Assembly (NCBI GenBank): GCA_026018925.1
Contig: JAKSZU010000032.1
Coordinates: forward strand, 124,001 to 188,000
DNA from: Tupaia tana
Lineage: Eukaryota; Chordata; Mammalia; Scandentia; Tupaiidae
Length of the DNA: 64,000 nucleotides
Reading direction: 5' to 3'
In this document: piece after piece, positions 1 to 15,100 of the stretch
Layout of the letters: each line of letters opens with the position of its first letter
Numbering within the stretch: the stretch's first letter is position 1
Notes under the pieces: generated by a model
Seen by the model: the letters and a program-made list of their open reading frames with translations, nothing else
Told to the model about the DNA's origin: nothing
Databases searched by the model: none
Translations under genes and position numbers: made by a program

Positions 1-470
1 CGAAAACTAACAGTAGACCTAAACTTACTCCCTCAAACTAAGTTCAAACCTAACCTAACCTGAAGCCTAAATCAAACCATACACCTAACCCTAACCCTAG
101 GCGGACACCTTAAGCTCAACCCCAAACCTAACCTGACCCTGACGCTATCTGCAACCGTAACACTGAACCGAAAACTAACAGTAGCCCTAAACTTACTCCC
201 TCAAACTAAGTTCACACCTAACCTAACCTGAAGCCTAACTCAAACCACAGACCTAACCCTAACCCTAGGCGGACACCTTATGATTAACCCCACCCTAACC
301 TGACCCTGACGCTTACTCCAACCGTAACAGTTAAACGAAAACTAACAGTAGCCCTAAACCGACTCCCTCAAACTAAGTTCAAACCTAACCTAACCTGAAG
401 CCTAACTCAAACCATAGACCTAACCCTAACCCTAGGCGGACACCTGAAGCTCCACCCCAAACCTAACCTG

Positions 471-576
471 GCACGTACGCTAACTCCAACCATAACACTG
501 AACCGAAAACTAACAGTCGCCCTAAACTTACTCCCTCAAGCTAAGTTCTAACCTAACCTTACCTGAAGCGATAATC
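471..576. repeat. Rare marker dimer: CGTACG monomer followed by GCGATAATC monomer
   Basis: One monomer class replaces the usual TGACCCTGACGC with TGGCACGTACGC, creating the palindrome CGTACG. I find GCACGTACG at 471, 5677, 22632, 23639, 27836, 32032, 34214, 35389 and 48824. At 471, 5677, 22632, 34214, 35389 and 48824 the next monomer is also unusual: it reads AAGTTCTAACC or a close form (ATTTCTAACC at 48824), then GCGATAATC (at 568, 5774, 22729, 34311 and 35486, with GCAATAATC near 48923). At 23639, 27836 and 32032 the partner is instead an ACAATAGCCC monomer. The dimer is therefore a lineage tag that was copied as a block and once recombined. Confidence 0.85.
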
Positions 577-3500
577 AAACCATACACCTAACCCTAACCC
601 TAGGCGGACACCTTAAGGTCAAACCCCAACCCTAACCTGACCCTCACGCTAACTCCAACCATAACACTGAACCGAAAACTAACAGTAGCCCTAAACTTAC
701 TCCCTCAAACTAATTTCAAACCTAACCTAACCTGAAGCCTAACTCAAACCATAGACCTAACCCTAACCCTTGGCGGACACCTGAAGCTCAACCCCAACCC
801 TCACCTGACCCTGACGCTATCTCCAACCGTAACACTGAACCAAAACTAAGAGTAGCCCTAAACTTACTCCCTCAAACTAAGTTCAAACCTAACCTAACCT
901 GAAGCCTAAATCAAACCATACACCTAACCCTAACCCGAGGCGGACACCTTAAGCTCCACCCCAACCCTAAACTGGCCCTGACGCTAACTTCAACCATAAG
1001 AGTTACCCGAAAACTAACAGTAGCCCTAAACTTACTCCCTCAAACTAAGTTCAAACCTAACCTAACCTGAAGCCTAAATCAAACCATACACCTAACCCTA
1101 ACCCTAGGCAGACAACTTAAGCTCAACCCCTACCCTAACCTGATCCTCACGCTAACTCCAACCGAAACACTGAACCGAAAACTAACAGTAGCCCTAAACT
1201 CACTCCCTCAAACAAAGTTCAAACCTAACCTAACCTGAAACCTAACTCAAACAATATATCTAACCCTAACCCTAGGCGTACACCTTAAGCTTAACCCCAA
1301 ACCTAACCTGACCCTGACGCTATCTCCAACCGTAACACTGAACCGAAAACTAACAATAGCCCTAAACTTACTCCCTCAAACTAAGTTCAAACCTAAACTA
1401 ACCTGAAGCCTAACTCAAACAATAGACCTAACCCTAACCCTAGGCAGACACCTTAAGCTCAACCCCAACCCTAACCAGTACCTGAGGCTAAAACCAACCG
1501 TAACACTGAACCGAAAACTAACAGTAGCCCTAAACTTACTCCCTCAAACTAAGTTCAATCCTAACCTAACCTGAAGCCTAAATGAAACCATAGACCTAAC
1601 CCTAACCCTAGGCGGACACCTTATGCTTAACCCCCACCGTAACGTGACCCTGACGCTTACTCCAACCGTAACACTGAACCGAAAACTAACAGTAACCCTA
1701 AACTTACGCCCTCAAACTAAGTTCAAACCTAACCTAACCTGAAGCCTAACTCAAACCATAGACCTAACCCTAACCCTAGGCGGACACCTGAAGCTCAACC
1801 CCAACCCTAACCTGACCCTGACGCTATCTCCAACCGTAACACTGAACCGAAAACTAACAGTAGCCCTAAACTTACTACCTCAAATTAAGTTCAAACCTAA
1901 CCTAACCTGAAGCCTAACTCAAATCATAGACCTAGCCCTAAACCTAGGCGGACACCTTAAGCTCAACCCCAACCCTAACATGGCCCTGACGCTAACTCCA
2001 ACCTTAACAGTTACCCGAAAACTAACAGTAGCCCTAAACTTACTCCCTCAAACTAAGTTCAAATCTAACCTAACCTGAAGCCTAAAGCAAACCATACACC
2101 TAACCCTAACCCGAGGCGGACACCTGAAGCTCAACCCCAACCCTAACCTGACCCTGACTCTTACTCCAACCGAAACACTGAACCGAAAACAAACAGTAGC
2201 CCTAAACTTACTCCCTCAAGCTAAGTTCAAACCTAACGTCACCTGAAGCCTAACTCAAACCACAGACCTAACCCTAACCCTAGGTGGACACCTTAAGCTC
2301 AACCCCAATCCTAACCTGACCCTGACGCTAACTCCAACCATAACACTGAACCGACAACTAACAGTAGCCCTAAACTTACTCCCTCAAACTAAGTTCAAAC
2401 CTAACCTAACCTGAAGCCTAACTCAAACCATAGACCTAACCCTAACCCTAGGCGGACACCTGAATATCCACCCCAAACCTATCCTGACCCTGACGCTATC
2501 TCCAACCGTAACCCTGAAACGAAAACTAACAGTAGCCCTAAACTAACTCCCTCAAACTAAGTTCAAACATAACCTAACCTGAAGCCTAAATCAAACCATA
2601 CACCTAACCCTAACCCTAGGCGGACACCTTAAGCTTAACCCGTACCCTAACCTGACTCTCACGCTAACTCCAACTGAAAAACTGAACCGAAAACTAACAG
2701 TGGCCCTAAACTTACTCCCTCAAACTAAGTTCAAACCTAACCTAACCTGAAGCCTAACTCAAACAATAGATCTAACCCTAACCCTAGGCGTACACCTTAA
2801 GGTTAACCCCAAACCTAACCTGACCCTGACGCTATCTCCAACCGTAACACTGAACCGAAAACTAACAATAGCCCTAAACTTACTCCCTCAAACTAAGTTC
2901 AATCCTAAACTAACCTGAAGCCTAACTCAAACAATAGACCTAACCCTAACCCTATGCAGATACCTTAAGCTCAACCCCAACCCTAACCTGTACCTGAGGC
3001 TAAATCCAACCGTAACACTGAACCGAAAACTAAGAGTAGCCCTAAACTTACTCCGTCAAACTAAGTTCAATCCTAACCTAACCTGAAGCCTAAATGAAAC
3101 CATAGACCTAACCCTAACCCTAGGCGGACACCTTATGCTTAACCCCCACCCTAACCTGACCCTGACGCATACTCCAACGTAACAGTTAAACGAAAACTAA
3201 CAGTAGCCCTAAACTTACTCCCTCAAACTAAGTTCAAACCTAACCTTACCTGAAGCCTAAATCAAATCACAGACCTAACCCTAACCCTAGGCGGACACCT
3301 TATGCTTAACCCCCACCATAACCTGACCCTGACGCTAACTCCAACCATAACACTGAACCGAAAACTAACAGTAGCCCGAAACTTACTCCCTCAAACTAAC
3401 TTCAAACCTAACCTAACCTGAAGCCTAACTCAAACCATAGACCTATCCCTAACCCTAGGCGGACACCTGAAGCTAAACCCCAACCCTAACCTGACCCTGA

Positions 3501-6500
3501 CGCTATCTCCAACCTTAACACTGAACCGAAAACTAACAGTAGCCCTAAACTTACTCCCTCAAACTAAGTTCAAACATAATATAACCTGAAGCCTAAATCA
3601 AAACATACACCTAACCCTAACGCTAGGCGGACACCTGAAGCTCAACCCCAACCCTAACCAAACCCTCACGCTAAATCCAAACGTAACACTGAACTGAAAA
3701 CTAACAGTAGCCCTAAACTTACTCCCTCAACCTAAGTTCAAACCTAACCTAACCTGAAGCCTAACTCAAACCATAGACCTAACCCTTACCCTAGGCGGAC
3801 ACCTGAAGCTCAAACCCAACCCTAACCTGACCCTGACGCTATCTCCAACCGTAACACTGAACCGAAAACTAACAGTAGCCATAAACTTACTCCCTCAAAC
3901 TAAGTTCAAACCTAACCTAACCTGAAGCCTAACTCAAACCATAGACCTAACCCTAACCCTAGGCGGACACCTGAAGCTCAACCTCAACCCTAAACTGTAC
4001 CTGAGGCTAAAACCAACGGTAACACTGAACCAAAAACTAACAGTAGCCCTAAACTTACTCCCTCAAACTAAGTTCAATCCTAACCTAACCTGAAGCCTAA
4101 ATGAAACCATAGACCTAACCCTAACCTTAGGCGGACACCTTATGCTTAACCCCCACCCTAACCTGACCCTGACGCTTACTCCAACCATAACAGTTAAACG
4201 AAAACTAACAGTAGCCCTAAACTTACTCCCTCAAACTAAGTTCGAACCTAACCTAACCTGAAGCCTAAATCAAACCACACACCTAACCCTAAACCTAGGC
4301 GGACACCTTAAGCTCAACACCAAACCTAACCTGACCCTGACCCTTACTCCAACCGCAACAGTTAACCGAAAACTAACAGTAGCCCTAAACTGACTCCCTA
4401 AAACTAAGTTCAAACCTAACCTAACCTGAAGCCTAAATCAAATCATAGACCTAACCCTAAACCTAGGCGGACACCTTATGCTTAACCCCCACCATAACCT
4501 GACCATGACGCTAACTCCAACCGTAACACTGAACCGAAAACTAACAGTAGCCCTAAACTTACTCCCTCAAACTAACTTCAAACCTAACCTAACCTGAATA
4601 CTAACTGAAACCATAGAACTAACCCTAACCCTAGGCGGACACCTTAAGCTCAACCCCAACGCTAAAATGTCCCTGACGCTAACTCCAACCATAACAGTTA
4701 CCCGAAAACTAACAGTAGACCTAAACTTACTCCCTCAAACTAAGTTCAAACCTAACCTAACCTGAAGCCTAAATCAAACCATACACCTAACCCTAACCCT
4801 AGGCGGACACCTTAAGCTCAACCCCAAACCTAACCTGACCCTGACGCTTACTCCAACCGTAACAGGTAACCGAAAACTAACAGTAGCCCTAAACTGACTC
4901 CCTCAAACTAAGTTCAAACCTAACCTAACCTGAAGCCTAAATCAAATCATAGACCTAACCCTAACCCTAGGCGGACACCTTATGCTTAACCACCACCATA
5001 ACCTGACCCTGACGCTAACTCCAACCGTAACACTGAACCGAAAACTAACAGTAGCCCTAAACTTACTCCCTCAAACTAAGTTCAAACCTAACCTAACCTG
5101 AAGCCTAAATCAAACCATACACCTAACCCTAACCCTAGGTGGACACCTTAAGCTCAACCCCAACCTTAACCTGACCCTCACGCTAACTCCAACCGTAACA
5201 CTGAACCGAAAACTAACAGTAACCCTAAACTTACTCCCTCAAACTAAGTTCAAACCTAACCTAACCTGAAGCCTAACTCAAACCAGAGACCTAACCCTAA
5301 CCCTAGGCGGACACCTGAAGCTCAACCCCAACCCTAACCTGACCCTGACGCTATCTCCAACCGTAACACTGAACCGAAAACTAACAGTAGCCCTAAACTT
5401 ACTCCCTCAAACTAAGTTCACACCTAACCTAACCTGAAGCCTAACTCAAACCACAGACCTAACCCTAACCCTAGGCGGACACCTTATGCTTAACCCCACC
5501 CTAACGTGACGCTGACGCTTACTCCAACCGTAACAGTTAAATGAAAACTAACAGTAGCCCTAAACTGACTCCCTCAAACTAAGTTCAAACCTAACCTAAC
5601 CTGAAGGCTAACTCAAACCATAGACCTAACCCTAACCCTAGGCGGACACCTGAAGCTCAACCCCAAACCTAACCTGGCACGTACGCTAACTCCAACCGTA
5701 ACACTGAACCGAAAACTAACAGTAGCCCTAAACTTACTCCCTCAAACTAAGTTCTAACCTAACCTTACCTGAAGCGATAATCAAAACATACAACTAACCC
5801 TAACCCTAGGCGGACACCTTAAGCTCAAACCCCAACCCTAACCTGACCCTCACGCTAACTCCAACCGTAACACTGAACCGAAAACTAACTGTAGCCCTAA
5901 ACTTACTCCCTCAAATTAATTTCAAACCTAACCTAACCTGAAGCCTAACTCAGACCATAGACCTATCCCTAACCCTAGGCGGACACCTGAAGCTCAACCC
6001 CAACCCTAACCTGACCCTGACGCTATCTCCATCCGTAACACTGAACCAAAACTAACAGTAGCCCTAAACTTACTCCCTCAAACTAAGTTCAAACCTAACC
6101 TAACCTGAAGCCTAAATCAAACCATACACCTAACCCTAACCCGAGGCGGGCACCTTAAGCTCCACCCCAACCCTAAACTGGCCCTGACGCTAACTCCAAC
6201 CATAACAGTTACCCGAAAACTAACAGTAGCCTTAAACTTACTCCCTCAAACTAAGTTCAATCCTAACCTAACCTGAAGACTAAATGAAACCATAGACCTA
6301 ACCCTAAACCTAGGCGGACACCTTATGCTTAACCCCCACCGTAACCTGACCCTGACGCTTACTCCAACCATAACACTGAACCGAAAACAAACAGTAGACT
6401 TAACTTACTCCCTCAAGCTAAGTTCAAACCTAACCTAACCTGAAGCCTAACTCAAACCATAGACCTAACCCTAACCCTAGGCAGACACCTGAAGCTCAAC

Positions 6501-7459
6501 CCCAAGCCTAACCTGACCCTGACTCTTACTCCAACCGTAACACTGAACTGAAAACTAACAGTAGCCCTAAATTTACTCCCTCAAACTAAGTTCAATCCTA
6601 ACCTAACCTGAAGCCTAAATGAAACCATAGACCTAAACCTAACCCTAGGCGGACACCTTAAGCTCAACCCCAACCCTAACCTGACCGTCACGCTAACTCC
6701 AACCGAAACACTGAACCGAAAACTAACAGTAGCCCTAAACTTACTCCCTCAAACTAAGTTAAAACCTAACCTAACCTGAAGCCTAACTCAAACAATAGAT
6801 CTAACCCTAACCCTAGGCGTACACCTTAAGCTTAACCCCAACCCTAACCTTACCCTGACGCTATCTCCAACCGTAACACTGAACCGAAAACTAACAATAG
6901 TCCTAAACTTACTCCCTCAAACTAAGTTCAAACCTAAACTAACCTGAAGCCTAACTCAAACAATAGACCTAACCCTAACCTTAGGCGGACACCTTAAGCT
7001 CAAACCCAACCCTAAACTGTACCTGAGGCTAAAACCAAACATAACACTGAACCGAAAACTAACAGTAGCAGTAAACTTACTCCCTCAAACTAAGTTCAAT
7101 CCTAACCTAACCTGAAGCCTAAATGAAACCATAGACCTAACCCTAACCCTAGGCGGACACCTTATGCTTAACCACCACCATAACCTGACCCTGACGCTTA
7201 CTCCAACCGTAACACTGAACCGAAAACAAACAGCAGCCCTAAACTTACTCCCTCAAGCTAAGTTCAAACCTAACCTAACCTGAAGCCTAACTCAAACCAT
7301 AGACCTAACCCTAACCCTAGGCGGACACCTGAAGCTCAACCCCAACCCTAACCTGACCCTGAATTTTACTCCAACCGTAACACTGAACCGAAAACTAACA
7401 GTAGCCCTAAATTTACTTCCTCAAACTAAGTTCAATCCTAACCAAACCTGAAGCCTAAA

Positions 7460-9919
7460 TGAAACCATAGACCTAAACCTAACCCTAGGCGGACACCTTA
7501 AGCTCAACCCCAACCCTAACCTGACCCTCACGCTAACTCCAACTGTAACACTGAACCGAAAACTAACAGTAGCCCTAAACTTACTCTCTCAAACTAAGTT
7601 CAAACCTAACCTAACCTGAAGCCTAACTCAAACAATAGACCTAACCCTAACCCTAGGCGGACACCTTAAGCTTAACCCCAACCCTAACCTGACCCTGAGG
7701 CTAAATCCAACCGTAACACTGAACCGAAAACTAAGAGTAGCCCTAAACTTACTCCCTCAAACTGAGTTCAATCCTAACCTAACCTGAAGCCTAAATGAAA
7801 CCATAGACCTAACCCTAACCCTAGGCGGACACCTTATGCTTAACCCCCACCCTAACCTGACCCTGACGCATACTCCAACCGTAACAGTTAAACGAAAACT
7901 AACAGTAGCCCTAAACTTACTCCCTCAAACTAAGTTCAAACCTAACCTAACCTGAAGCCTAAATCAAACCATACACCTAACCCTAACCCTAGGCGGACAC
8001 CTTAAGCTCAACTCGAAATCTAACCTGACCCTGACGCTTACTCCAACCTTAACAGTTAACCGAAAACTAACAGTAGCCCTAAGCTGACTCCCTCAAACTA
8101 AGTTCAAACCTAACCTAACCTGAAGCCTAAATCAAATCACAGACCTAACCCTAACCCTAGGCGGACACCTTATGCTTAACCCCCACCATAACCTGACCCT
8201 GACGCTAACTCCAACCATAACACTGAACCGAAAACTAACAGTAGCCCGAAACTTACTCCCTCAAACTAACTTCAAACCTAACCTAACCTGAAGCCTAACT
8301 CAAACCATAGACCTAACCCTAACCCTAGGCGGACACCTGAAGCTAAACCCCAACCCTAACCTGACCCTGACGCTATCTCCAACCGTAACACTGAACCGAA
8401 AACTAACAGTAGCCCTAAAATTACTCCGTCAAACTAAGTTCAAACATAACATAACCTGAAGCCTAAATCAAACCATACACCTAACCCTAACGCGAGGCGG
8501 ACACCTGAAGCTCAACCCCAACCCTAACCAAACCCTCACGCTAAATCCAACCGTAACACTGAACCGAAAACTAACAGTAGCCCTAAACTTACTCCCTCAA
8601 ACTAAGTTCAAACCTAACCTAACCTGAAGCCTAACTCAAACCATAGACCTAACCCTAACCCTAGGCGGACACCTGAAGCTCAAACCCAACCCTAACCTGA
8701 CCCTGACGCTATCTCCAACCGTAACAGTGAACCGAAAACTAACAGTAGCCCTAAACTTACTCCCTCAAACTAAGTTCAAACCTAACCTAACCTGAAGCCT
8801 AACTCAAACCATAGACCTAACCCTAACCCTAGGCGGACACCTGAAGCTCAACCTCAACCCTAAACTGTACCTGAGGCTAAAACCAACGGTAACACTGAAC
8901 CAAAAACTAACAGTAGCCGTAAACATACTCCCTCAAACTAAGTTCAATCCTAACCTAACCTGAAGCCTAAATGAAACCATAGACCTAACCCTAACCTTAG
9001 GCGGACACCTTATGCTTAACCCCCACCCTAACCTGACCCTGACGCTTACTCCAACCGTAACAGTTAAACGAAAACTAAAAGTAGCCCTAACTTACTCCCT
9101 CAAACTAAGTTCCAACCTAACCTAACCTGAAGCCTAAATCAAACCACAAACCTAACCCTAAACCTAGGCGGACACCTTAAGCTCAACCCCAAACCTAACC
9201 TGACCCTGACGCTTACTCCAACCGTAACAGTTAACCGAAAACTAACAGTAGCCCTAAACTGACTCCCTCAAACTAAGTTCAAACCTAACCTAACCTGAAG
9301 CCTAAATCAAATCATAGACCTAACCCTAACCCTAGGCGGACACCTTATGCTTAACCCCCACCATAACCTGACCCTGACGCTAACTCCAACCGTAACACTG
9401 AACCGAAAACTAACAGTAGCCCTAAACTTACTCCCTCAAACTAAGTTCAAACCTAACCTAACCTGAAGCCTAAATCAAACCATACACCTAACCCCAACCC
9501 TAGGCGGACACCTTAAGCTCAACCCCAACCCTAACCTGACCCTCACGCCAACTCCAACCGTAACAATGAACCGAAAACTAACAGTAACCCTAAACTTACT
9601 CCCTCAAACTAAGTTCAAACCTAACCTAACCTGAAGCCTAACTCAAACCATAGACCTAACCCTAACCCTAGGCGGACACCTGAAGCTCAACCCCAACCCT
9701 AACCTGACCCTGACGCTATCTCCAACCGTAACACTGAACCAAAATTAAGAGTAGCCCTAAACTTACTCCCTCAAAGTAAGTTCAAACCTAACCTAACCTG
9801 AAGCCTAAATTAAACCATACACCTAACCCTAACACGAGGCGGGCACCTTAAGCTCCACCCCAACCCTAAACTGGCCCTGACGCTAACTCCAACCATAACA
9901 GTTACCCGAAAACTAACAG
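7460..9919. repeat. Segment later copied into the 26-mer HOR (offset 6,041)
   Basis: This stretch of about 2.46 kb reappears at 13,501-15,960 and again at 17,866-20,325. Matching rare motifs are GACCCTGAGG (7691, 13732, 18097), ACCCTAACCAAACCC (8521, 14562) and ACCTCAACCC (8851, 14892, 19257), all with offsets of exactly 6,041 and then 4,365. The match ends near 9,919, where the later copies switch to CCCGGAAAC and CCCTAAGCTG. It looks like a donor, or sister, of the segment that was amplified downstream. Confidence 0.8.
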
Positions 9920-12105
9920 TAGCCCTAAACTTACTCCCTCAAACTAAGTTCAAACCTAACCTAACCTGAAGCCTAAATCAAACCATACACCTAACCCTAA
10001 CCCTAGGCGGACAACTTAAGCTCAACCCCTACCCTAACCTGATCCTCACGCTAACTCCAACCGAAACACTGAACCGAAAACTAACAGTAGCCCTAAACTT
10101 ACTCCCTCAAACTAAGTTCAAACCTAACCTAACCTGAAACCTAACTCAAACAATAGATCTAACCCTAACCCTAGGCGTACACCTTAAGCTCAACCCCAAC
10201 CCTAACCTGACCCTGATGCTATCTCCAACCGTAACACTGAACCGAAAACTAACAATAGCCCTAAACTTACTCCCTCAAGCTAAGTTCAAACCTAAACTAA
10301 CCTGAAGCCTAACTCAAACAATAGACCTAACCCTAACCCTAGGCAGACACCTTAAGCTCAACCCCAACCCTAACCTGTACCTGAGGCTAAAACCAACCGT
10401 AACACTGAACCGAAAACTAACAGTAGCCCTAAACTTACTCCCTCAAACTAAGTTCAATCCTAACCTAACCTGAAGCCTAAATGAAACCATAGACCTAACC
10501 CTAACCCTAGGTGGACACCTTATGCTTAACCCCCACCGTAACCTGACCCTGATCTTACTCCAACCGTAACACTGAACCGAAAACAAACAGTAGCCCTAAA
10601 CTTACCCCTCAAGCTAAGTTCAAACCTAACCTATCCTGAAGCCTAACTCAAACCATAGACGTAACCCTAACCCTAGGCGGACACCTGAAGCTCAACCCCA
10701 ACCCTAACCTGACCCTGACGCTATCTCCAAAAGTAACACGGAACCGAAAACTAACAGTAGCCCTAAACTTACTACCTCAAACTAAGTTCAAACCTAACCT
10801 AACCTGAAGCCTAACTCAAACCATAGACCTAACCCTAACCCTAGGCGGACACCTTAAGCTCAACCCCAACCCTAACATGGCCCTGACGCTAACTCCAACC
10901 ATAACAGTTACCCGAAAACTAACAGTAGCCCTAAACTTACTCCCTCAAACTAAGTTCAAATCTAACCTAACCTGAAGCCTAACTCAAACCACAAACCTAA
11001 CCCTAACCCTAGGCGGACACCTGAAGCTCAACCCCAACCCTAACCTGACCCTGACTCTTACTCCAACCGTAACACTGAACCGAAAACAAACAGTAGCCCT
11101 AAACTTACTCCCTCAAGCTAAGTTCAAACCTAACCTCACCTGAAGCCTAACTCAAACCACAGACCTAACGCTAACCCTAGGTGGACACCTTAAGCTCAAC
11201 CCCAATCCAAACCTGACCCTGACGCTAACTCCAACCATAACACTGAACAGACAACTAACAGTAGCCCTAAACTGACTCCCTCAAACTAAGTTCAAACCTA
11301 ACCTAACCTGAAGCCTAACTCAAACCATAGACCTAACCGTAACCCTAGGTGGACACCTGAATATCCACCCCAAACCTAACCTGACCCTGACGCTATCTCC
11401 AACCGTAACACTGAAACGAAAACTAACAGTAGCCCTAAACTAACTCCCTCAAACTAAGTTCAAATATAACATAACCTGAAGCCGAAATCAAACCATACAC
11501 CTAACCCTAACCCTAGGAGACACCTGAAGCTCAACCCCAACCCTAACCTGACCCTGACGCTATCTACAACCGTAACACTGAACCGAAAACTAATAATAGC
11601 CCTAAACTTACTCCCTCAAACTAAGTTCAAATCTAAACTAACCTGAAGCCTAACTCAAACAATACTCCTAACCCGAACCCTAGGCGGACACCTTAAGCTC
11701 AACCCCAACCCTAACCTGGACCTGAGGCTAAAACCAACCATAACACTGAATCGAAAACTAAAAGTCGCCCTAAACTTAATCCCTCAAACTAAGTTCAATC
11801 CTAACCTAACCTGAAGCCTAAATGAAACCATAGACCTAACCCTAACCCTAGGCGGACACCTGAAGCTCAACCCCAACCCTAACCTGACCCAGACCCTTAC
11901 TCCAACCGTAACACTGAACCGAAAACTAACAGTAGTCCTAAACTTACTCCCTCAAACTAAGTTCAATCCTAACCTAACCTGAAGCCTAACTGAAACCATA
12001 GACCTAACCCTAACCCTAGGCGGACACCTTAAGCTCAACCACAACCCTAAAATGGCCGAGACGCTAACTCCAACCATAACAGTTACCCGAAAACTAACAG
12101 TAGAC

Positions 12106-15100
12106 CTAAACTTACTCCCTCAAACTAAGTTCAAACCTAACCTAACCTGAAGCCTAAATCAAACCATACACCTAACCCTAACCCTAGGCGGACGCCTTAA
12201 GCTCAACCCCAACCCTAACCTGACCCTCACGCTAAATCCAATCGTAACACTGAACCGAAAACTATCAGTAGCCCTAAACTTACTCCCTCAAACTAAGTTC
12301 AAACCTAACCTAACTTGAAGCCTAACTCAAACGATAGACCGAACCCTAACCCTAGGCGGATAGCTGAAGCTCAACCCCAACCCTAACCTGACCCTGACGC
12401 TATCTCCATCCGTAACACTGAACCAAAACTAACAGTAGCCCTAAACTTACTCCCTCAAACTAAGTTCAAACCTAACCTAACCTGAAGCGTAAATCAAACC
12501 ATACACCTAACCCTAACCCGAGGCGGGCACCTTAAGCTCCACCCCAACCCTAAACTGGCCCTGACGCTAACTCCAACCATAACAGTTACCCGAAAACTAA
12601 CAGTAGCCTTAAACTTACTCCGTCAAACTAACTTCAAACCTAACCTAAACTGAAGCCTAAATCAAACCATACACCTAACCCTAACCCTAGGCGGACAACT
12701 TAAGCTCAACCCCTACCCTAACCTGATCCTCACGCTAACTCCAACCGAAACACTGAACCGAAAACTAACAGTAGCCCTAAACTTACTCCCTCAAACTAAG
12801 TTCAAACCTATCCTAACCTGAAACCTAACTCAAACAATAGATCTAACCCTAACCCTAGGCGTACACCTTAAGGTTAACCCCAACCCTAAACTGACCCTGA
12901 TGCTATCTCCAACTGTAACACTGAACCGAAAACTAACAATAGCCCTAAACTTACTCCCTCAAACTAAGTTCAAACCTAAACTAACCTGAAGCCTAACTCA
13001 AACAATAGACCTAACCCTAACACTAGGCAGAAACCTTAAGCTCAACCCCAACGCTAACCTGTACCTGAGGCTAAAACCAACCGTAACACTGAACCGAAAA
13101 CTAACAGTAGCCCTAAAATTACTCCCTCAAACTAAGTTCAATCCTAACCTAACCTGAAGCCTAAATGAAACCATAGACCTAACCCTAAACCTAGGCAGAC
13201 ACCTTATGCTTAACCCCCACCGTAACCTGTCCCTGACGCTTACTCCAACCATAACAATGAACCGAAAACGAACAGTAGCCTTAACTTACTCCCTCAAGCT
13301 AAGTTCAAACCTAACCTAACCTGAAGCCTAACTCAAACCATAGACCTAACCCTAACCCTAGGCGGACACCTGAAGCTCAACCCCAAGCCTAACCTGACCC
13401 TGACTCTTACTCCAACCGTAACACTGAACTGAAAACTAACAGTAGCCCTAAATTTACTCCCTCAAACTAAGTTCAATCCTAACCTAACCTGAAGCCTAAA
13501 TGAAACCATAGACCTAAACCTAACCCTAGGCGGACACCTTAAGCTCAACCCCAACCCTAACCTGACCGTCACGCTAACTCCAACCGAAACACTGAACCGA
13601 AAACTAACAGTAGCCCTAAACTTACTCCCTCAAACTAAGTTCAAACCTAACCTAACCTGAAGCCTAACTCAAACAATAGACCTAACCCTAACCCTAGGCG
13701 GACACCTTAAGCTTAACCCCAACCCTAACCTGACCCTGAGGCTAAATCCAACCGTAACACTGAACCGAAAACTAAGAGTAGCCCTAAACTTACTCCCTCA
13801 AACTGAGTTCAATCCTAACCTAACCTGAAGCCTAAATGAAACCATAGACCTAACCCTAACCCTAGGCGGACACCTTATGCTTAACCCCCACCCTAACCTG
13901 ACCCTGACGCATACTCCAACCGTAACAGTTAAACGAAAACTAACAGTAGCCCTAAACTTACTCCCTCAAACTAAGTTCAAACCTAACCTAACCTGAAGCC
14001 TAAATCAAACCATACACCTAACCCTAACCCTAGGCGGACACCTTAAGCTCAACCCCAAATCTAACCTGACCCTGACGCTTACTCCAACCTTAACAGTTAA
14101 CCGAAAACTAACAGTAGCCCTAAGCTGACTCCCTCAAACTAAGTTCAAACCTAACCTAACCTGAAGCCTAAATCAAATCACAGACCTAACCCTAACCCTA
14201 GGCGGACACCTTATGCTTAACCCCCACCATAACCTGACCCTGACGCTAACTCCAACCATAACACTGAACCGAAAACTAACAGTAGCCCGAAACTTACTCC
14301 CTCAAACTAACTTCAAACCTAACCTAACCTGAAGCCTAACTCAAACCATAGACCTAACCCTAACCCTAGGCGGACACCTGAAGCTAAACCCCAACCCTAA
14401 CCTGACCCTGACGCTATCTCCAACCGTAACACTGAACCGAAAACTAACAGTAGCCCTAAAATTACTCCGTCAAACTAAGTTCAAACATAACATAACCTGA
14501 AGCCTAAATCAAACCATACACCTAACCCTAACGCTAGGCGGACACCTGAAGCTCAACCCCAACCCTAACCAAACCCTCACGCTAAATCCAACCGTAACAC
14601 TGAACCGAAAACTAACAGTAGCCCTAAACTTACTCCCTCAAACTAAGTTCAAACCTAACCTAACCTGAAGCCTAACTCAAACCATAGACCTAACCCTAAC
14701 CCTAGGCGGACACCTGAAGCTCAAACCCAACCCTAACCTGACCCTGACGCTATCTCCAACCGTAACAGTGAACCGAAAACTAACAGTAGCCCTAAACTTA
14801 CTCCCTCAAACTAAGTTCAAACCTAACCTAACCTGAAGCCTAACTCAAACCATAGACCTAACCCTAACCCTAGGCGGACACCTGAAGCTCAACCTCAACC
14901 CTAAACTGTACCTGAGGCTAAAACCAACGGTAACACTGAACCAAAAACTAACAGTAGCCCTAAACATACTCCCTCAAACTAAGTTCAATCCTAACCTAAC
15001 CTGAAGCCTAAATGAAACCATAGACCTAACCCTAACCTTAGGCGGACACCTTATGCTTAACCCCCACCCTAACCTGACCCTGACGCTTACTCCAACCGTA

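Larger units (their letters stand above)
1..12105. repeat. Mosaic satellite with overlapping long-range duplications
   Basis: There is no single HOR period here; instead several blocks recur at different offsets. About 200-1,000 matches 5,406-6,206 (offset 5,206; shared CGTACG and TTAAG(C/G)TCAAACCCC variants). About 900-2,530 matches 9,799-11,428 (offset 8,897-8,899; shared ACTGGCCCTG, GGACAACTTAAG, CCTGAGGCTAAAACC and TGAATATCCACC). About 3,000-3,170 matches 7,700-7,870 (offset 4,701), then 3,240-4,370 matches 8,110-9,240 (offset 4,870), so the later copy has one extra monomer. Variants are more scattered than in the later HOR blocks, which suggests an older array. No genes were seen. Confidence 0.75.

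Noticed and set aside
471..480. CGTACG palindrome as a regulatory or origin site
   Set aside because: It recurs only as part of one monomer class and moves with its whole block. Nothing else suggests a binding site, so it is better treated as a lineage marker.
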